From Istiophorus platypterus (taxonomy: Eukaryota; Chordata; Actinopteri; Istiophoriformes; Istiophoridae): a stretch of DNA of 64,000 nucleotides. Below are positions 11,383 through 43,080 of the stretch, piece after piece. The stretch spans positions 318,329-382,328 of the forward strand of contig CM029121.1 of the NCBI GenBank assembly GCA_016859345.1, given 5' to 3'. The notes under the pieces are model-generated. The model saw only the letters and a list, made by a program, of their open reading frames with translations. It ran no database searches and was not told where the DNA came from. Numbering within the stretch: position 1 is the first letter of the stretch; each line of letters opens with the position of its first letter. Made by a program: the position numbers and the translations under genes.

Positions 11383-12405
11383 GGTTCAAGGTTTGAAACT
11401 GGACCCAGGTGAAACCATGATCTATGATATGACAAAAGGGTCCAGTGTGGACGCTTACAGACAAAAACATGGCTGTGCCATGGGCTCACCAGTATTCCCC
11501 ATTGTGGCCAATCTTTACATTTAGGAAATGGAAAGCAGGACCCTCTACTCTTTCAGGGGAACAGCACCGAGTCGCTGGTTCAGATACTGTATGTGGACAA
11601 TACATGGTAGAACTTAAAACCCAGGAAGTGCAAACCTTTACTGCACACATCAACTCATTTAACAGTGTAGTGTCTGACATGTGATATATGTTACCTTTCT
11701 CACTGGTTTGGAATGTTATGTAGGGGAGATCCCTGCTTTTGGAGGTGTAGGAACTGGTGACCCTTTGGCCCTGGAATTGGGGCCCTGTTAATGACGGGAC
11801 CATAAGTTACGATCTGGTTGTCTAAATATTGGCCTGTACACAACCCATATAAGCGAGTTTGAGCTGTGATTCGGGGAGAGACTCATCCCGGCTCCGAGTC
11901 GTCTCCTGGGCAAACCATGGTGCCTGATCGACGCTGGTCTTCTTTGCAATAAACCTATTTTATGCAATCAAGCCAGTGTCAGCAAAGTTTCCTTCATCAT
12001 CTACACATCACGAAGTCTGAGAAACAACCACAACAGAAACATCAAGTTGAAAGGGAAGATGTCAGTAACAACAGTTTACCTTTTTTAGACTGTGCTATGC
12101 ACATTGATGAAGACAGGAGCCTCAGCCTCAAACACAGACCAGTATGTGCTATTTGACACTCACCACCCATTGGAACACAAGCTAGAAGTTATCAGAACCT
12201 GGTAACACAGAGCCGATAATGTCCCTAAGTATCCAGGCCCAATAGAGGGAACAACACCTGAAGCATGCTCTGAAAACCTATAGATACCCTAACTGGACCT
12301 TTGTGAAAATGGCCATATGATCCAGGAAGAACACCAACACTGCCAAAGTTGAAGAAAGTGAAAGTGTCTGCAGTGTTGAGGACTCATTTCTTTACAAATG
12401 ATTGT
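11383..12405 (+). mobile_element. Penelope-like reverse transcriptase relic, split by a solo LTR
   Basis: Plus-strand fragments have the reverse transcriptase core typical of Penelope-like elements. DAYRQKHGCAMGSPVFPIVANLYI is at 11448-11523. A region corresponding to the catalytic palm follows, then TAHINS near 11643. After the inserted LTR the protein resumes with SLPFLDCAMHIDEDRSL (12074-12125) and a stretch equivalent to the HPLEHK motif (12165-12185). Stops and frameshifts run throughout, so it is dead. The catalytic Asp-Asp box is not intact (11580-11600). The solo LTR at 11666-12032 cuts it cleanly. Confidence 0.8.
11666..12032 (+). repeat. Solo retroviral LTR with 4-bp target duplication
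   Basis: This 367-bp segment begins TGTAGTG and ends AACCACA. It is flanked on both sides by ACAG (11662-11665 and 12033-12036). Its sequence matches the reverse complement of 50954-51316, the 3' LTR of the provirus in this window, over its full length. It contains a TATA-like ATATAAG (about 11846), a poly(A) signal AATAAA (11948-11953) and the strongly shared block CAAACCATGGTGCCTGATCG. No internal retroviral sequence remains, so it arose by recombination between two LTRs. It splits the Penelope-like element and is therefore the younger insertion. Confidence 0.93.
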
Positions 12406-13126
12406 AACTTTGATATTGCTTTAATTATTCACCTGGATGTCAGTGAACTTGAATCTCGCAAATCTAAGATTGTTAGTGAGGGAGACCATATTAGGTGGTA
12501 ACATTACAAAAAAATAAAATAACATAAAATCCGACAAAACTACAAATAAAGCCTTACTCGGCCATTGAGGACACGATAGGGACGCAACATCAGCACCCTG
12601 ATTGCTTGTGAGTATTGTAGTGAGTAAAAACATTTTGATAAAAGGAAGAAAATGATTGGCAGATTGGCGAGTATTATAAGACTTTTGTATAATAGGTCTG
12701 TGGAAATCTACATTAGCTTGTTTTAATTTAATAAACAGGCACAATTTAAGTAAGTGTTGAATCTGCATTAGGGGCAAAAACAAGTTCAGAAGATGAAACA
12801 GGGGAACTTCTTGCTTTAAATATACTAATAAAACAGGAAAATAGAATAAAGTCTTGTCCCTAATGCTATATACACCAGTTAAAATAAATACCTATCTCTC
12901 TTTTTAGCTGAGTATAGAAGCCTCTATGTATCTGTCTATTACATAAAATAACATACAAAGGAAATGTGATTTTGCCACATTAGAGGTGAGAGCTGGTCAG
13001 CTGTCAATCTTCAAAATGGATGTAAAACATAAAAAAATGATTCAGCATCTGACTCCTCAAATCCTGACATGAAGTCTTTATTTCTTATTTGTTACTTGAT
13101 CAGTACATGGACAGAGAATGCTTATT
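12406..13126. other. Intergenic, no gene recognised
   Basis: The 120-codon minus frame at 12421-12783 has no family character and no splice support. Confidence 0.4.
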
Positions 13127-13127
13127 T

Positions 13128-13199
<72 letters not shown>
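13127..13199. repeat. AT dinucleotide microsatellite
   Basis: About 36 nearly pure AT units. Confidence 0.95.
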
Positions 13200-13200
<1 letters not shown>

Positions 13201-14144
13201 CTAAAGAGAACAGTACAAATCTGAATGACTACAAAGTAGTTCATCCGCTTTCATGAATAGAAATGAGCCCATAAGAAGGTCCCCACAATAAGAAACAATC
13301 ATAATGTTAGTGAAAGGAAAAGTAGTAGTAGTATTAAGCAATATCATTATACCAAGATGAGGTTGCATCCCATTGTGTCCTAGAAAAAAGAGAAACTCCA
13401 AGGGAAGAAAGACAGAAATATGTTAATCTTTACCATACAGTAGTAGTAGTAGAAATAGAATTAAAGTGTTCAAATAACCTGCTCTCTAATAGAAAGTATC
13501 TACGAGTTCAAAACAGAGTGAAAACTTAGAGGAGTTGTTGATGTTCAAAAATCGCTACTTAACTTCACTAATTTCAAAGATGGGGGGCCAGGGATATAAC
13601 TGCAAACCATGGTGAAGTTCTGAGAGGATGAAGTACGCAATACTGTACAGTACTTTAGAAGGGGACAAAGTACATTCAGGAGCCCCCAAAGGCAGATTGA
13701 CCAGAAGTAGTTTAGGAGGAAACTAAATTGTAAATGGCACAAAATAGTAAAGAGAACAATAAAAAATTATCGTATACAAACTCTAACACCCGCATATTTC
13801 AGTCTTCATGAAATGAGGAGCGACTGAGGTGTTATATCAAATATCCTCTCATAATCTCTCCTTCCACACGTCAGGACTTCAATTTAATTAATTCAACAAT
13901 AATTTCTCCAGTTTCTTTTCCTTTAAAAAAACCTTTTACATTCTTTTACTTTTTTTTTCAACTTTTTCACAGAATCTTTCTGTGTTTCAGTAACAATCCC
14001 TTCTCTTTTTTTGCATGAAAAAGTGTATTATCTGCAAGTGTATTGTTTTTTTAGGGCCCCCTGGTGGACAGAAGCATCACAAACATATTTTAAAAAGTGA
14101 CTTCAGCCAATAGCCCTTTAAAGTGGCAATGGGCTTGCCTGTTG
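13200..14144. other. Intergenic, no gene recognised
   Basis: Short AGT/TAG trinucleotide runs occur at 13322-13332 and 13441-13452. No coding signal is seen. Confidence 0.4.
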
Positions 14145-14181
<37 letters not shown>

Positions 14182-14188
14182 GGGGGGT
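14145..14188. repeat. GT microsatellite ending in poly-G
   Basis: About 17 GT units run directly into nine G. The same GT-to-G transition occurs at 26959-26998. Confidence 0.93.
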
Positions 14189-15594
14189 TGCTCCAAAAAA
14201 TGGCTCCAAAAAGTCCTGTCTCTCACATCACAGGCCACCTCAGGGAAGTGCACACCACACCTCAGCTACAACCCTTCTGACAGGGATCAAATGTTTTTTT
14301 GGAAAACAGTAAAAGGTGACTATGGTTCATGAAATGGTACATTGGGAACCATTGACAAGGTGATCCAGAATTATAGCAGACAAGAGCACACTCCTTCTCC
14401 TTCTCAAACTATACCTATAAACACATACAGATACTGTAACGGTGAGGCTTTTGGTTACACCGAACATCCTAAAACGCTGAACACATAGTAATGTATACCT
14501 ACTTATGCATAGTTATATGTGTATGGTTCTGAATACTTGTGCATGTAATGTATTGTTTCGGTATATCCACAGAGGGGGGCTGGACACTGTAAGGGAAGGC
14601 TGCAGCAAGCTTTTCGTGGCAACCTGAAAAAAGTTGGGTCAGCCTGGTTCTGTCTGGGTCCGCCTGGTATAATTTGATTTGGATCAGTGTGTGATTGTTA
14701 TGTTAGAGACCACAAAGAGCCGACTGTGCCCAGAACCACATCTGGGCATTAGAGTTAGGCCATGGTTGTAAAGATATTAATATAAATCCAGCCCTTCAGT
14801 GTGATGATGGGGAAGGAGGCTGCAGTTGTTTGAAACAATGCTTTGTTGTGATGCAAAGTGTCAAACTTGGTTCCGCTTTCCTGCAACAAACACAACATGA
14901 CGTCATCTGGCAAGTGCTCCATATGCCAATCACAAATATGCAACCCTGCATTCTAGCCCACTCTTTCAACTGGACGTCCTGTATTGTATTTCACTATCTC
15001 ACCAGTACATTAAATGACTCAAACTCACCGTCGCTTTAGGACAGGGCAAATGAAGGGGGCCTTGCAGGATGATGGCAGATTCATCCATGGCTCTATTTAA
15101 CTTGCCTAATATAAGGTGCTAATGAAGAATGCTTTAATATTTGATACTACTCAGACAATAGAATGCCCTATGATTAATAAATCTATTCCTAAGTTTAAAT
15201 GCCAAATACAACATTTTCCACTAAGTTATTCTGCTCATATTTGTGTATTTTCAGTCTGTTATAAGCAGTTAAATACTTTACTTTGTAAGATATTGAAAAT
15301 CTCATGTTTACTTGATTTCACAGAAATCAAGTCAGTATAGGTGAGTGATTTAAGTCTGGAAATACATGTTCAATACTACCTCTATGTTGTTAGTTTTATG
15401 CATCCCGATCAAGTAATGATTTTGCTGCTGCATTAGTTACTCTAGACTGTATATGTTCATTATTCAATTTATTCAAAAAAATCGATAGAGGTGGGGGTCT
15501 ACCACACCAGACAGGACCCCAGAGGCAGGCTTTGCAAAGATTCTCCCAAGACAGTACAGCACATAATAGCAGGGTGTAAGATGCAGACAGGAAG
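14189..15594. other. Intergenic, no gene recognised
   Basis: The sequence is mixed in composition with no recognisable coding segment. A short inverted repeat GATTTCACAGAAATC lies at 15315-15329. Confidence 0.4.
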
Positions 15595-15596
15595 CA

Positions 15597-16082
15597 TACA
15601 TGGAATGCAATAATCAAGTGGCCGGCATCCTGTACAAGAACATCTGCACTGAGTATGGGCAGGAAGTCCCAAGGTCACCTCCTTAGGTGGTTGAGAATGA
15701 ATGGGCTAAGATCCAGGAGGACTTCCAGATCCAGACTGAGAAACTGGTGATGGCTAAACAACCAGGCATTGTGTTTATAGACAAACAACAGAGAAGGGCA
15801 GTGGTGATAGACGTAGCAATCCAATGCAACACTAATATCAGGAAGAAGGAACACAAGAAGCTTGAAAAATATCTAGGGCTGAAGGAGGAGCTAGAAAAGA
15901 TGAGTAAAGGCAACAATGGTGCCAGTGGTGATAGGAGCACAGACTGGGAGAGTGGCTCCAACAGATCCCAGGTACAACATCTGAGGTCCAGAAGAGCACA
16001 GTCCTAGGAACAGTTAAGATACTGCGCAGACACATCACCCCCATCAGGGGGGTGAGAGGAATCTTTTTTTTTTTTTTTTTTT
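15597..16082 (+). mobile_element. R4/Rex6-like LINE 3' end fragment
   Basis: The plus-strand frame 15687..16004 reads as the C-terminal end of a non-LTR retrotransposon polyprotein. Its key segments are VVENEWAKIQEDFQIQTEKL, PGIVFIDKQQRRAVVIDVAI and IRKKEHKKLEKYLGLKEEL. The FID ... VVIDVA ... K pattern resembles the PD-(D/E)XK restriction-like endonuclease at the C-terminus of R2/R4-type LINEs, hence the Rex6-like call. The frame is preceded by a decayed segment from about 15597 (WNAIIKWPAS-like). It appears to carry a small internal deletion near residue 78 and ends before a poly-T run (16065-16082). Only the 3' end is present, as is usual for 5'-truncated LINEs. Confidence 0.65.
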
Positions 16083-19000
16083 AATAAACTGTATATTTTA
16101 TTCTGTCATTTCTTCACAGAGGATTTCACAAAACATCTTTTAATATTAGTTTAATTTCAGTTTATGCTTTATGTCTTTTTGAGGTTCTGTTTATAACTTC
16201 ATTTTGACCATTACATTAGATTGTTATTTTTTCTTAGAAGGTGAGCAACTTTCTACTTTAGTAACATTTAATACAATAGATTATAAAGAAATTATGGTTT
16301 TATTTGAGTTCTTAAATGTAATGTTTCATAATAGACAGTATTTCTCAATTTTGAGCCTTGTTTTTGAGAACAAAAAACTCAGATAAGCTCACTTTGACTA
16401 TTATATGAGGTCTAGTTTTCATTTATTACCAGAAATGTAATGTAAATATTTCTACCACGGAAACATTAAAAGTCCAGTATGTAGGTCTTTTGATATCTGT
16501 AGTTTAAATATTCTCCAAAAAAATATTGTAATGAGGAGAGCTGATGCCAAAGACTTCTGTGACCCAGACCCAATTAACTGCTTGGTTGCAGGAATGAGAT
16601 ATTCTCTTCTAAGTTTTTAAAAACCCTTTTTTCTGTATTTGCTGAACTTGCAAAATGTAGCACTAAAAGTGGAAGAATAAGAAGGAAAATATGGTTTCAT
16701 TACACATTATTGTTGTATCTTCTCTAGTGACAGCTTCTGTTCATTTTCGTTTTAGTTCATTTTGACCATAGAATTTGGTTTGTCAGATTGTCCATTTTCA
16801 GATTATCACATGGAATGGTTGCATTTTTATGGCCTTTGGTCTCCTTGGCTAGACATAACATTTGAGAAGGGGTGTGCACTCCAGTTAAACCATCAACCTC
16901 CTTTTTTCAGCACCCTTTCAGGATTTTCATCCAAGTATTAAAAATAATCCCTATAATTATATTGGTTTGTCTAATTCCTTCTCGGCCCCTGAAAACAAGG
17001 GACTATGTTTAAAAATAGCTATAATTTCTAAACAGGTAATTAAAAATTATTATGAAAACCATTAAATTAAAGCTGAAAGTCTATTTTTAAAATCACATCT
17101 TGATTTGTACATTTTAAATTGGTTGTTGTTGTGTAAGGAGGCAAAATGGCAAAAGTTGTGTCACTCCCCAAATATTTATGAACCTATGTTATCATATTGT
17201 CAGCAACCATTATATGATAACAGGCATTTAACATTCACAGAGGAGTCTTTGTCGTCATTAATCAAAGGATTTATGTATTTTTTATCATTATTGTTGGGAA
17301 CCATTCTTTCACATTATTTATTCAAGTAACTACTTACAGTGTATTAAAGTTTTTATGACTGTACTATTGTGAAGTCCACTAAGTTTATAAATCATATATC
17401 ATGTTCATGTTTCATGTTTAATGTTTTAATGAGTCATGGTTCGAAGGGTTGGAAGATTTTTGCCACTAAACTCCAAATTAAACAATCCATAATTTTCATT
17501 AAAAATTATTTGCTTCTCTGATTGAAACTAAGTGAGAAGATGAGTATTAATTAACCCTAAAATACACACCCTGTCCTTGGGAATGAAAACAGCCAGACTA
17601 TTTAGCACCTTCCTTTTGCCATGCAAGGTTTTTTTTCTTTCTTTTAGCTGCTCACCATATTTGCCATAATGCATTCCTTTACGTAATGCTTTTCTGTCGT
17701 TTGGTCATCGTGTCTCTTGTTTTTTCTCTGCCATGTGTTATGCAACTTGACTTTTATAAATACATGCAACCTGTAGATTCTGTATTTTTTGAGCTAATTC
17801 AACAACAAATTAAATGAGAGCAATAAGTGCCTTTGAATATTTTTTGATAACTTTTAAATTATTTCCTCAGCTTCTCTGTGAAGAACTTTGAAGGTTTGTG
17901 CTGTTTTGCCATTGTCAATCTCCTCTGAAGTTATTTAATGAAAGTTAAAATAGTAATTTGAATCATTTCCGCCATCAACCCACCCATCGGTGTCTGGTGC
18001 ATTTTAAATGTGGGTTGGAGAATCTAGTGGGGGGTGGAGGGGGGTCCTCCCCCCCAGATAATTTCTTACTGAGTAGATGTCATTCCCTGTAATCTAATAG
18101 CTTTCATCGGGTGGTTTGAAACTTCTATCTGGCTATACTAGCATGGCAAAATTATGGGTATATTTGGTAAATTCATCCCAAGAAAGAGGTTGGCCCAAAA
18201 TCACATATTTGAGGATACTGAATCCTGAACATTACAAAAATTATGAAGGGGGATTTCTTATAAATCTCTTGTAACAGTCTGCATTTTCTCTAGGTATGAC
18301 CCACCTAATTAACTGGCCACTGTGAGTATATATTCAGTAAAGAAATAAACATGGACTATAGCAATATATGATAAATTAAATGATTCATGTTAATTTACTT
18401 TCACAATACTCCATAGTTGACAACTACCTACTGGGGAGGGGTGATCCTAATTTAATTCACTTCATATTATGCACAAGTGAACCTAATTACTACCAGTGAT
18501 GACTTACTTTCCTTTTCATTGGGAAAAAAATCCTTATGTCCGTTTTTGTCTGGTGGAGCACGCATATCATACTAAGAGATTGTCAGCCAAAAAATAGACC
18601 AGTCTACACTAACAATCAAATGAAAATTAGCCTACCTTCTCATCTTTTCACTATTTATTGCTAACGTTCATCTTAATGTTACCTGGGGTTAGTATAGAGA
18701 CTTTGAGAGTTTTGAGTTTTTAATTTTCGGTAACAATTTCCTGAACAATTTTTGGTGATAGTGTTTATAATCCACTTTAACTTAGCTACCTGGCTTGCAG
18801 TCATATACAGATTCTTTTCAGCACGCTCATGTGCATGCTAAGTGAGAATTTGCCTGGGTTGCAAAGCCTGTCAAATTAACTGTAATAACATAATAATGAG
18901 TTGTAACCTAAACTGTGATCACAAATTTCAAAGGTACATCAAACAAATTTTTCAAATACTGTAAGTTTACTTTAGCTCTACATCAGACTTAAGATTCATT

Positions 19001-20374
19001 GTCTATGTATAATCAATGTGTATACCATTCACTTATTTAGCATCCTCATTTCTTCTTATCTCATCTCATCCTTGCATCCTTCTTGTATAAGATTCGAGGA
19101 AGCAGGGAAAGTATGTGAGGAATGAGAGGAGGAAACGGAAAATAAGAAAATGGGATAAACCTAAATCCTTGCTGCATTTAGCCAAATTCTATTAGTCACT
19201 TTTTCTAATAACATGGTATTCAGTAAATTGTAAACAAAAACAATATTTTCAAGTCCTGCAAACATTTGCATGTCAGGTACATTAACAGTGTAAAATAATT
19301 TAGTTCATAAAAAAAATTAAAATTACATACTGACACTCAAAAATGGAACCTGATGCTTCACAAAGGACATTTGGCTGCAGGACAAGTCTGCAAGATATTA
19401 AAATACAGGTAATGATCAGAGCACAGAATAGGCATATCCTCATTTCCTGAAAAATACAATGTTGGTTGAACATAATGATCACAATAACTGCTATAACCAC
19501 ATAAGCACAATAACAACCACAATCAAAAATTACAATAATAACAATAACAACAATGAATTTGACATCACATAACCATTAGGCTACTCCTGATTATGAATGC
19601 ATATTTAATTATTGAGTAATCACCATATATTGGTCTATTAAAAAGGCCATGTCCAAAAAAACTATGGCTTACTATCTATCTGTAAGTGCTGTTTTTGAAG
19701 TATCTCTTCACAAAATGGAGTAAACTTATTGCCTTGTCAACATGACATCTACACTACATAATTACATTAACAATTGGCTGTACAGTACCATGTTAATAAT
19801 TGGAGTCTGCAAGATTTAGATCAGCTTTTTGCACCTGTTTAACTTAAGAGAAAAGTCTAACGACATCTTATAAAGTTAAAGTTAGTGTTTTAACCACATT
19901 TAAGGTACCTAAACATGTTAACCTGAACTATCATGACATCCTGATGGATAATTTTATTAACTTACATCGATGCAATGCATTACACTGATGCAATCCATTC
20001 CAACCGGGTCACATGCTAGAAACACAAAAAAAATTTGGTAGCTTAATGTTGGATAAATTTACCTTTTTATAAGTCTTGGACTAAATTGCTACCATTACAT
20101 TAACACATGGTTCAAGGAAGATTCACATCAAGGCTTCGGGTAAGTTACCTGCCCTTGATTGAACCCTGACACATATTGTGGCTGGCTCTCACTTCCTGCT
20201 TCTCTGGTCTTTCACAGTGGGCAGAGACATCCTCGGGGTGGCAGCTCATCTACATACTGGACAGGGTCCTGGAAAAATTTCTCAAAGTTGAGTTCCTAGA
20301 GTTCATTAATGTAGTACAAAAGGAAAAAGATAATTTATACTTTTTTAAATTGTCTCCCTAAGTGCTTTATCAAG
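16083..20374. other. Long gene-free AT-rich stretch
   Basis: There are no recognisable exons, RNA genes or transposon proteins over about 4.3 kb. The only compositional oddity is a G-rich then C-rich patch at 18029-18057. A short exon-like piece with an upstream CACAG (20219-20300) has no identifiable product. Confidence 0.4.
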
Positions 20375-20505
20375 GCAACTGAACTTGCTTGAGGTTCTGG
20401 AGGATGTTTTCACCTTATCTGAAAGGCCTCCTCAGTTCCAACTGACTTTTGGGGAGTCCCAGACATTTACCTTCAAGTAGAGTTGTTAACACATTGAGAG
20501 AGTCT
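20375..20505 (+). repeat. Dispersed repeat resembling Penelope-associated fish sequence
   Basis: The words AAGGCAACTGAACTTGCTTG, GGCCTCCTCAGTTCCAACTG and GGGGAGTCCCAG match, from memory, a repeat often found next to Penelope-like elements in fish. The exact family is uncertain. Confidence 0.4.
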
Positions 20506-23361
20506 TTTTCTCTGCATGAGTGTTATACATGCACAAGGAACAAATGTTCTTAAATTCAGAGGGCTATCAGATTTAAACATGTTTACCTAATTTTTGATGA
20601 CAGAGACTGTAAGGATTATATGCATAGAAGACAGGCACTCTATAACTTGTCTAGGCAAACTATGTTAAGTCTACAATAGTTTGCAGTATCCAAGGCATTA
20701 GCCAGTCTGACAGGGCACTCTCAGCCACTTTAGTGATTGAGGGGCTAGACGTACTTACAGGTTTAATGCAGTCTCTGAACATGTTGTGAAAGTTGTATAA
20801 GTTTATAAATTTGAAAAAACAAAAGCTTCTAGTGGCTCTAATCCATTGTACATAGTTTTTTTCTTTGAAAAGGTTGCACCTATGTACCATTTCTTTTGAT
20901 GACAAAAAAGTTTCAAAACTGCAAAACTTATGTTTAACTTATTATGGACACAAATCATCAAAAGGATTTTTGCTTATTTTAACCCATGCACTCTCTTTCC
21001 TTGACTTGTCCAGTTGCAGCCTCATGTACTGACCCCACTACTCCTGTGGCCACTGCTAGATGGACCAGTTTTTGTTGTCCATGTCCCTCAAAACATTGAG
21101 GACGTCTGCGTCTCTTCTCTTTCCAAAGTTGAAGAGTAAAAGCGACAATAATATGATAATAAATAACTAGAAAAAATAATTATAAAAAGACAGTTTGAAG
21201 TAGCAGCACAGATTTTCCTAACCAGGCAAAATGATCTATACCTCTGCTTTTGTGTACTTTGATTAGAGAAATGGGACGAGGGGTGCTGGTGCTCTCAGGG
21301 AAAAACACACTCATCCGTGCAGCCTGAAGTTCATTATGCCCAACCACATCTTTATCTGAAATAAATGTTTTCCCTCTGTTACAATAACACAGTATCATTT
21401 GGTGGGTGACTTGATGTTACCCATTCTAACTTATTCCCGCAGACAATCATTAAAAACTTAAAAACCGTTACAAAGAAAACTGAAACTGGGATAAATCAAA
21501 AATACACAAGATATCAAAAGGCTGAATACAAACTTATTGGCTGAAAGTCTTGTGTCTAATTTAAAGAATAACTTAACTAACTAAAAGTATGATGAAATAG
21601 TTAAATTTCAAAGAGTAGAAACTTTTAACAGATTTGACCATTCTGTCTTTTTATTTGAATGACAGAATTTTTTTGAAAAAGCTGAATGTTTTAAAAATAT
21701 TAGAGCTGAACGTTTTTATAGCTGAATGGTTTCTGTTGCAGATAGTTGCAGATGTAGTTAGCAACTGAAAAAAGTATGAAATCAGAATATTAAAAAACTA
21801 GACCTCTTGTGACTTACCCCAGATTTTAGGGATAAATTATCCGATAATCGGGAGGGGCCTTTGTGGCTATGGGCAACAATGTACACTGACTGGACTTCAA
21901 ACTGAGAAGAGTTTGAAAAAGGAGCTTTCGTATATTTTTTTTACCTTTGTGTAACAGCTCGGCCAATATGAACCATAGTTTGTACATTACCTCAGTGAGG
22001 CACAGCAAACTACTTACTTAAGTTCCATGTTAATCAAACAGACCTATGTAAACATATCACTTGCTCTGTATGAATACAGGTATTTCCATCTGTAGCTTTT
22101 GCATTTTTGGTGTATCAAAACTCTTTCAATAACTTCTGATAATGAGAGTGAATAGATGGTATAACCTAAGTTTCATGTAGATCACATTTACAGCCTAGGA
22201 GTAGTTGGAAAAATAATTTAAACATATCTGATGATCTTGCAAAACAGTTGCCATCTCATAGCTGATTGGCACCAAATTTCTGAGAGAGCATAATACAAGT
22301 CGATGTTGCCTAGATATGAAAAACTTCCTGTTTTGACTCAAACCTATAGGAAAGTGTTCTTTTCTAAACCTGTGAATTTAATCATCGGCATCCACAGATT
22401 CTATGTGCAAAGTTTTGTGTAGATTGATATCACCACCTGGGAAGAGCTCAAAAAGTTGGTTTTGCATATTTTGCAATTTTGGAGAACGAATTATAGGCAG
22501 AAATGGGTGTGGCCTATATCACAAGATTCAGCTAAATTCAGGTAATGAGTATATGTAAGATTTTTGCAAAGCAAACCAACCAATAATAAATAGACTATAC
22601 AATTTCTTGAGAAATTGTGGTGGGATTGCTGGCTTCTGACACTAAACTGCATTGCTTGCTGCTGAAAAATTGACCAGATCAGATCAGGCAGTACAGCTCT
22701 TCTTAGGAAGAGTGAGTGCAGTGGGAAACAGTGTTGTGTCAATGTAACTGATATTATATCAAGGTTGAAAAATTGTACTTTAACTTTTTTCACATTCATT
22801 AGCTGGATGGATCTATACATTTGATAAACAACTTGACAATGATTCTTAGGGATCCCCTTCTTTTGCTCCTTCAAAAATAGATGTTCATTGCAGCAAACTC
22901 TCATAATCAGAAAAGTAAAGCAAAAAATAAATAATGGAATGTCTTCAAAAAAATCAGATGTTATCATTAATTATTTTTATTGGGACAAAAAAAATATCTT
23001 AAAAATTCACTCTTGACATTATAGAGTCCTTGAAGGGATGTGTTAAAAATAAAAAAAGAAACTGCGTTACCACTTTTAGGGTCAACATTAAATAGAGAGA
23101 AAAGTATGGTATGAAAATGCAGTTGATCTTGTTGTTTTTTCAGCTGATATAAACAGAAGGCCAATGTTTATATGACACAGAAATACAAAATAATCATGTT
23201 ATCACAACAAATTAATTTGTGATTATAAGATGACTAAACATTTATCCCAACATTAAAAGAAAATACTCAGACTTTGTCATATTACAAAAAATCCCAACTG
23301 TGATAATAGGCTTTAAAAGCTTTGACAAAAATAATAACTGTTTTCTCATAATTAAGAGGCT
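20506..23361. other. Intergenic region 3' of anpep
   Basis: The longest frame (22491..22967 minus, 158 codons) has no domain I recognise, no plausible splice sites and an ordinary amino-acid composition for random AT-rich DNA. I see no gene here. Confidence 0.4.
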
Positions 23362-23367
23362 TTTATT
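23362..23367 (-). terminator. anpep: Candidate anpep polyadenylation signal
   Basis: AATAAA on the minus strand lies about 270 nt downstream of the anpep stop codon. It is the nearest canonical hexamer I noticed, but transcript data would be needed to confirm its use. Confidence 0.35.
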
Positions 23368-23636
23368 TTCTCATCTTAGGGATACAAATACATTATATTT
23401 AAAACTTTGATTTTAAAAATTAGTAAACAAACAATAACAACATCAGTAAAACATCCTTACTCAAGTCCTATCTGGCCCTCTATCCAACTTTAAGTATCAA
23501 AACTTAACTTTCCAGTTCAGCTTTAACCACACAACAGTACAACAATCTTCCTACAAGCAAGATTAATTGTGATGAAAAAAGAACATTTTGAAATGATATG
23601 AAGTACAAGCAAATAAAGGGATAGTTCAAGGCCTTA

Positions 23637-42769
<19,133 letters not shown>

Positions 42770-42829
42770 GTTGTTGTTTGGCACTGAAGGCCCACAGTGA
42801 GACAGGACATGCAAGGGTTGAAAGAGTAC

Positions 42830-42896
42830 TTTTATATGTAGCTATGAGTAGCACTCCCCTCCTATTCACTGTAACATGTTAACCATTAACGATAAG
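42830..42896 (-). promoter_or_regulatory. anpep: anpep core promoter: TATA box, HNF1-type site and GATA site
   Basis: On the minus strand a TATAAAA lies at 42830-42836, about 61 nt upstream of the ATG, giving a predicted 5'UTR of roughly 35 nt. About 42 bp further upstream is GTTAATGGTTAAC (42878-42890), one mismatch from the palindromic HNF1 consensus GTTAATNATTAAC. It is directly adjacent to a GATA core (GATAAG on the plus strand, 42891-42896). HNF1 control of the intestinal ANPEP promoter is established in mammals, so this arrangement fits gut or kidney expression. Spacing and function in this fish are inferred. Confidence 0.7.
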
Positions 42897-43080
42897 ATTG
42901 TAAATAACAATCTCGCCAGGTGAAGACAACGCTGGCTCTGCCATACTGTTAATTAATGACTTTTTAACTATGATTTTACTGTCCTCTTAAAGCTTTAAAA
43001 ATAAAGGTCTTGCACATAAGGTTAAGAAGGATAAAAAAGATTTTCAAAGAATTTAGTACAGGAATAATTATTAGATTTTC

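Noticed and set aside
22491..22967. 158-codon minus frame downstream of anpep
   Set aside because: It has no recognisable domain and no splice or promoter context, and its composition is typical of random AT-rich DNA.
42770..42814. Upstream in-frame Met of anpep at 42814
   Set aside because: It would place 15 extra residues before the conserved MGKGF start and falls within the predicted 5'UTR below the TATA box.
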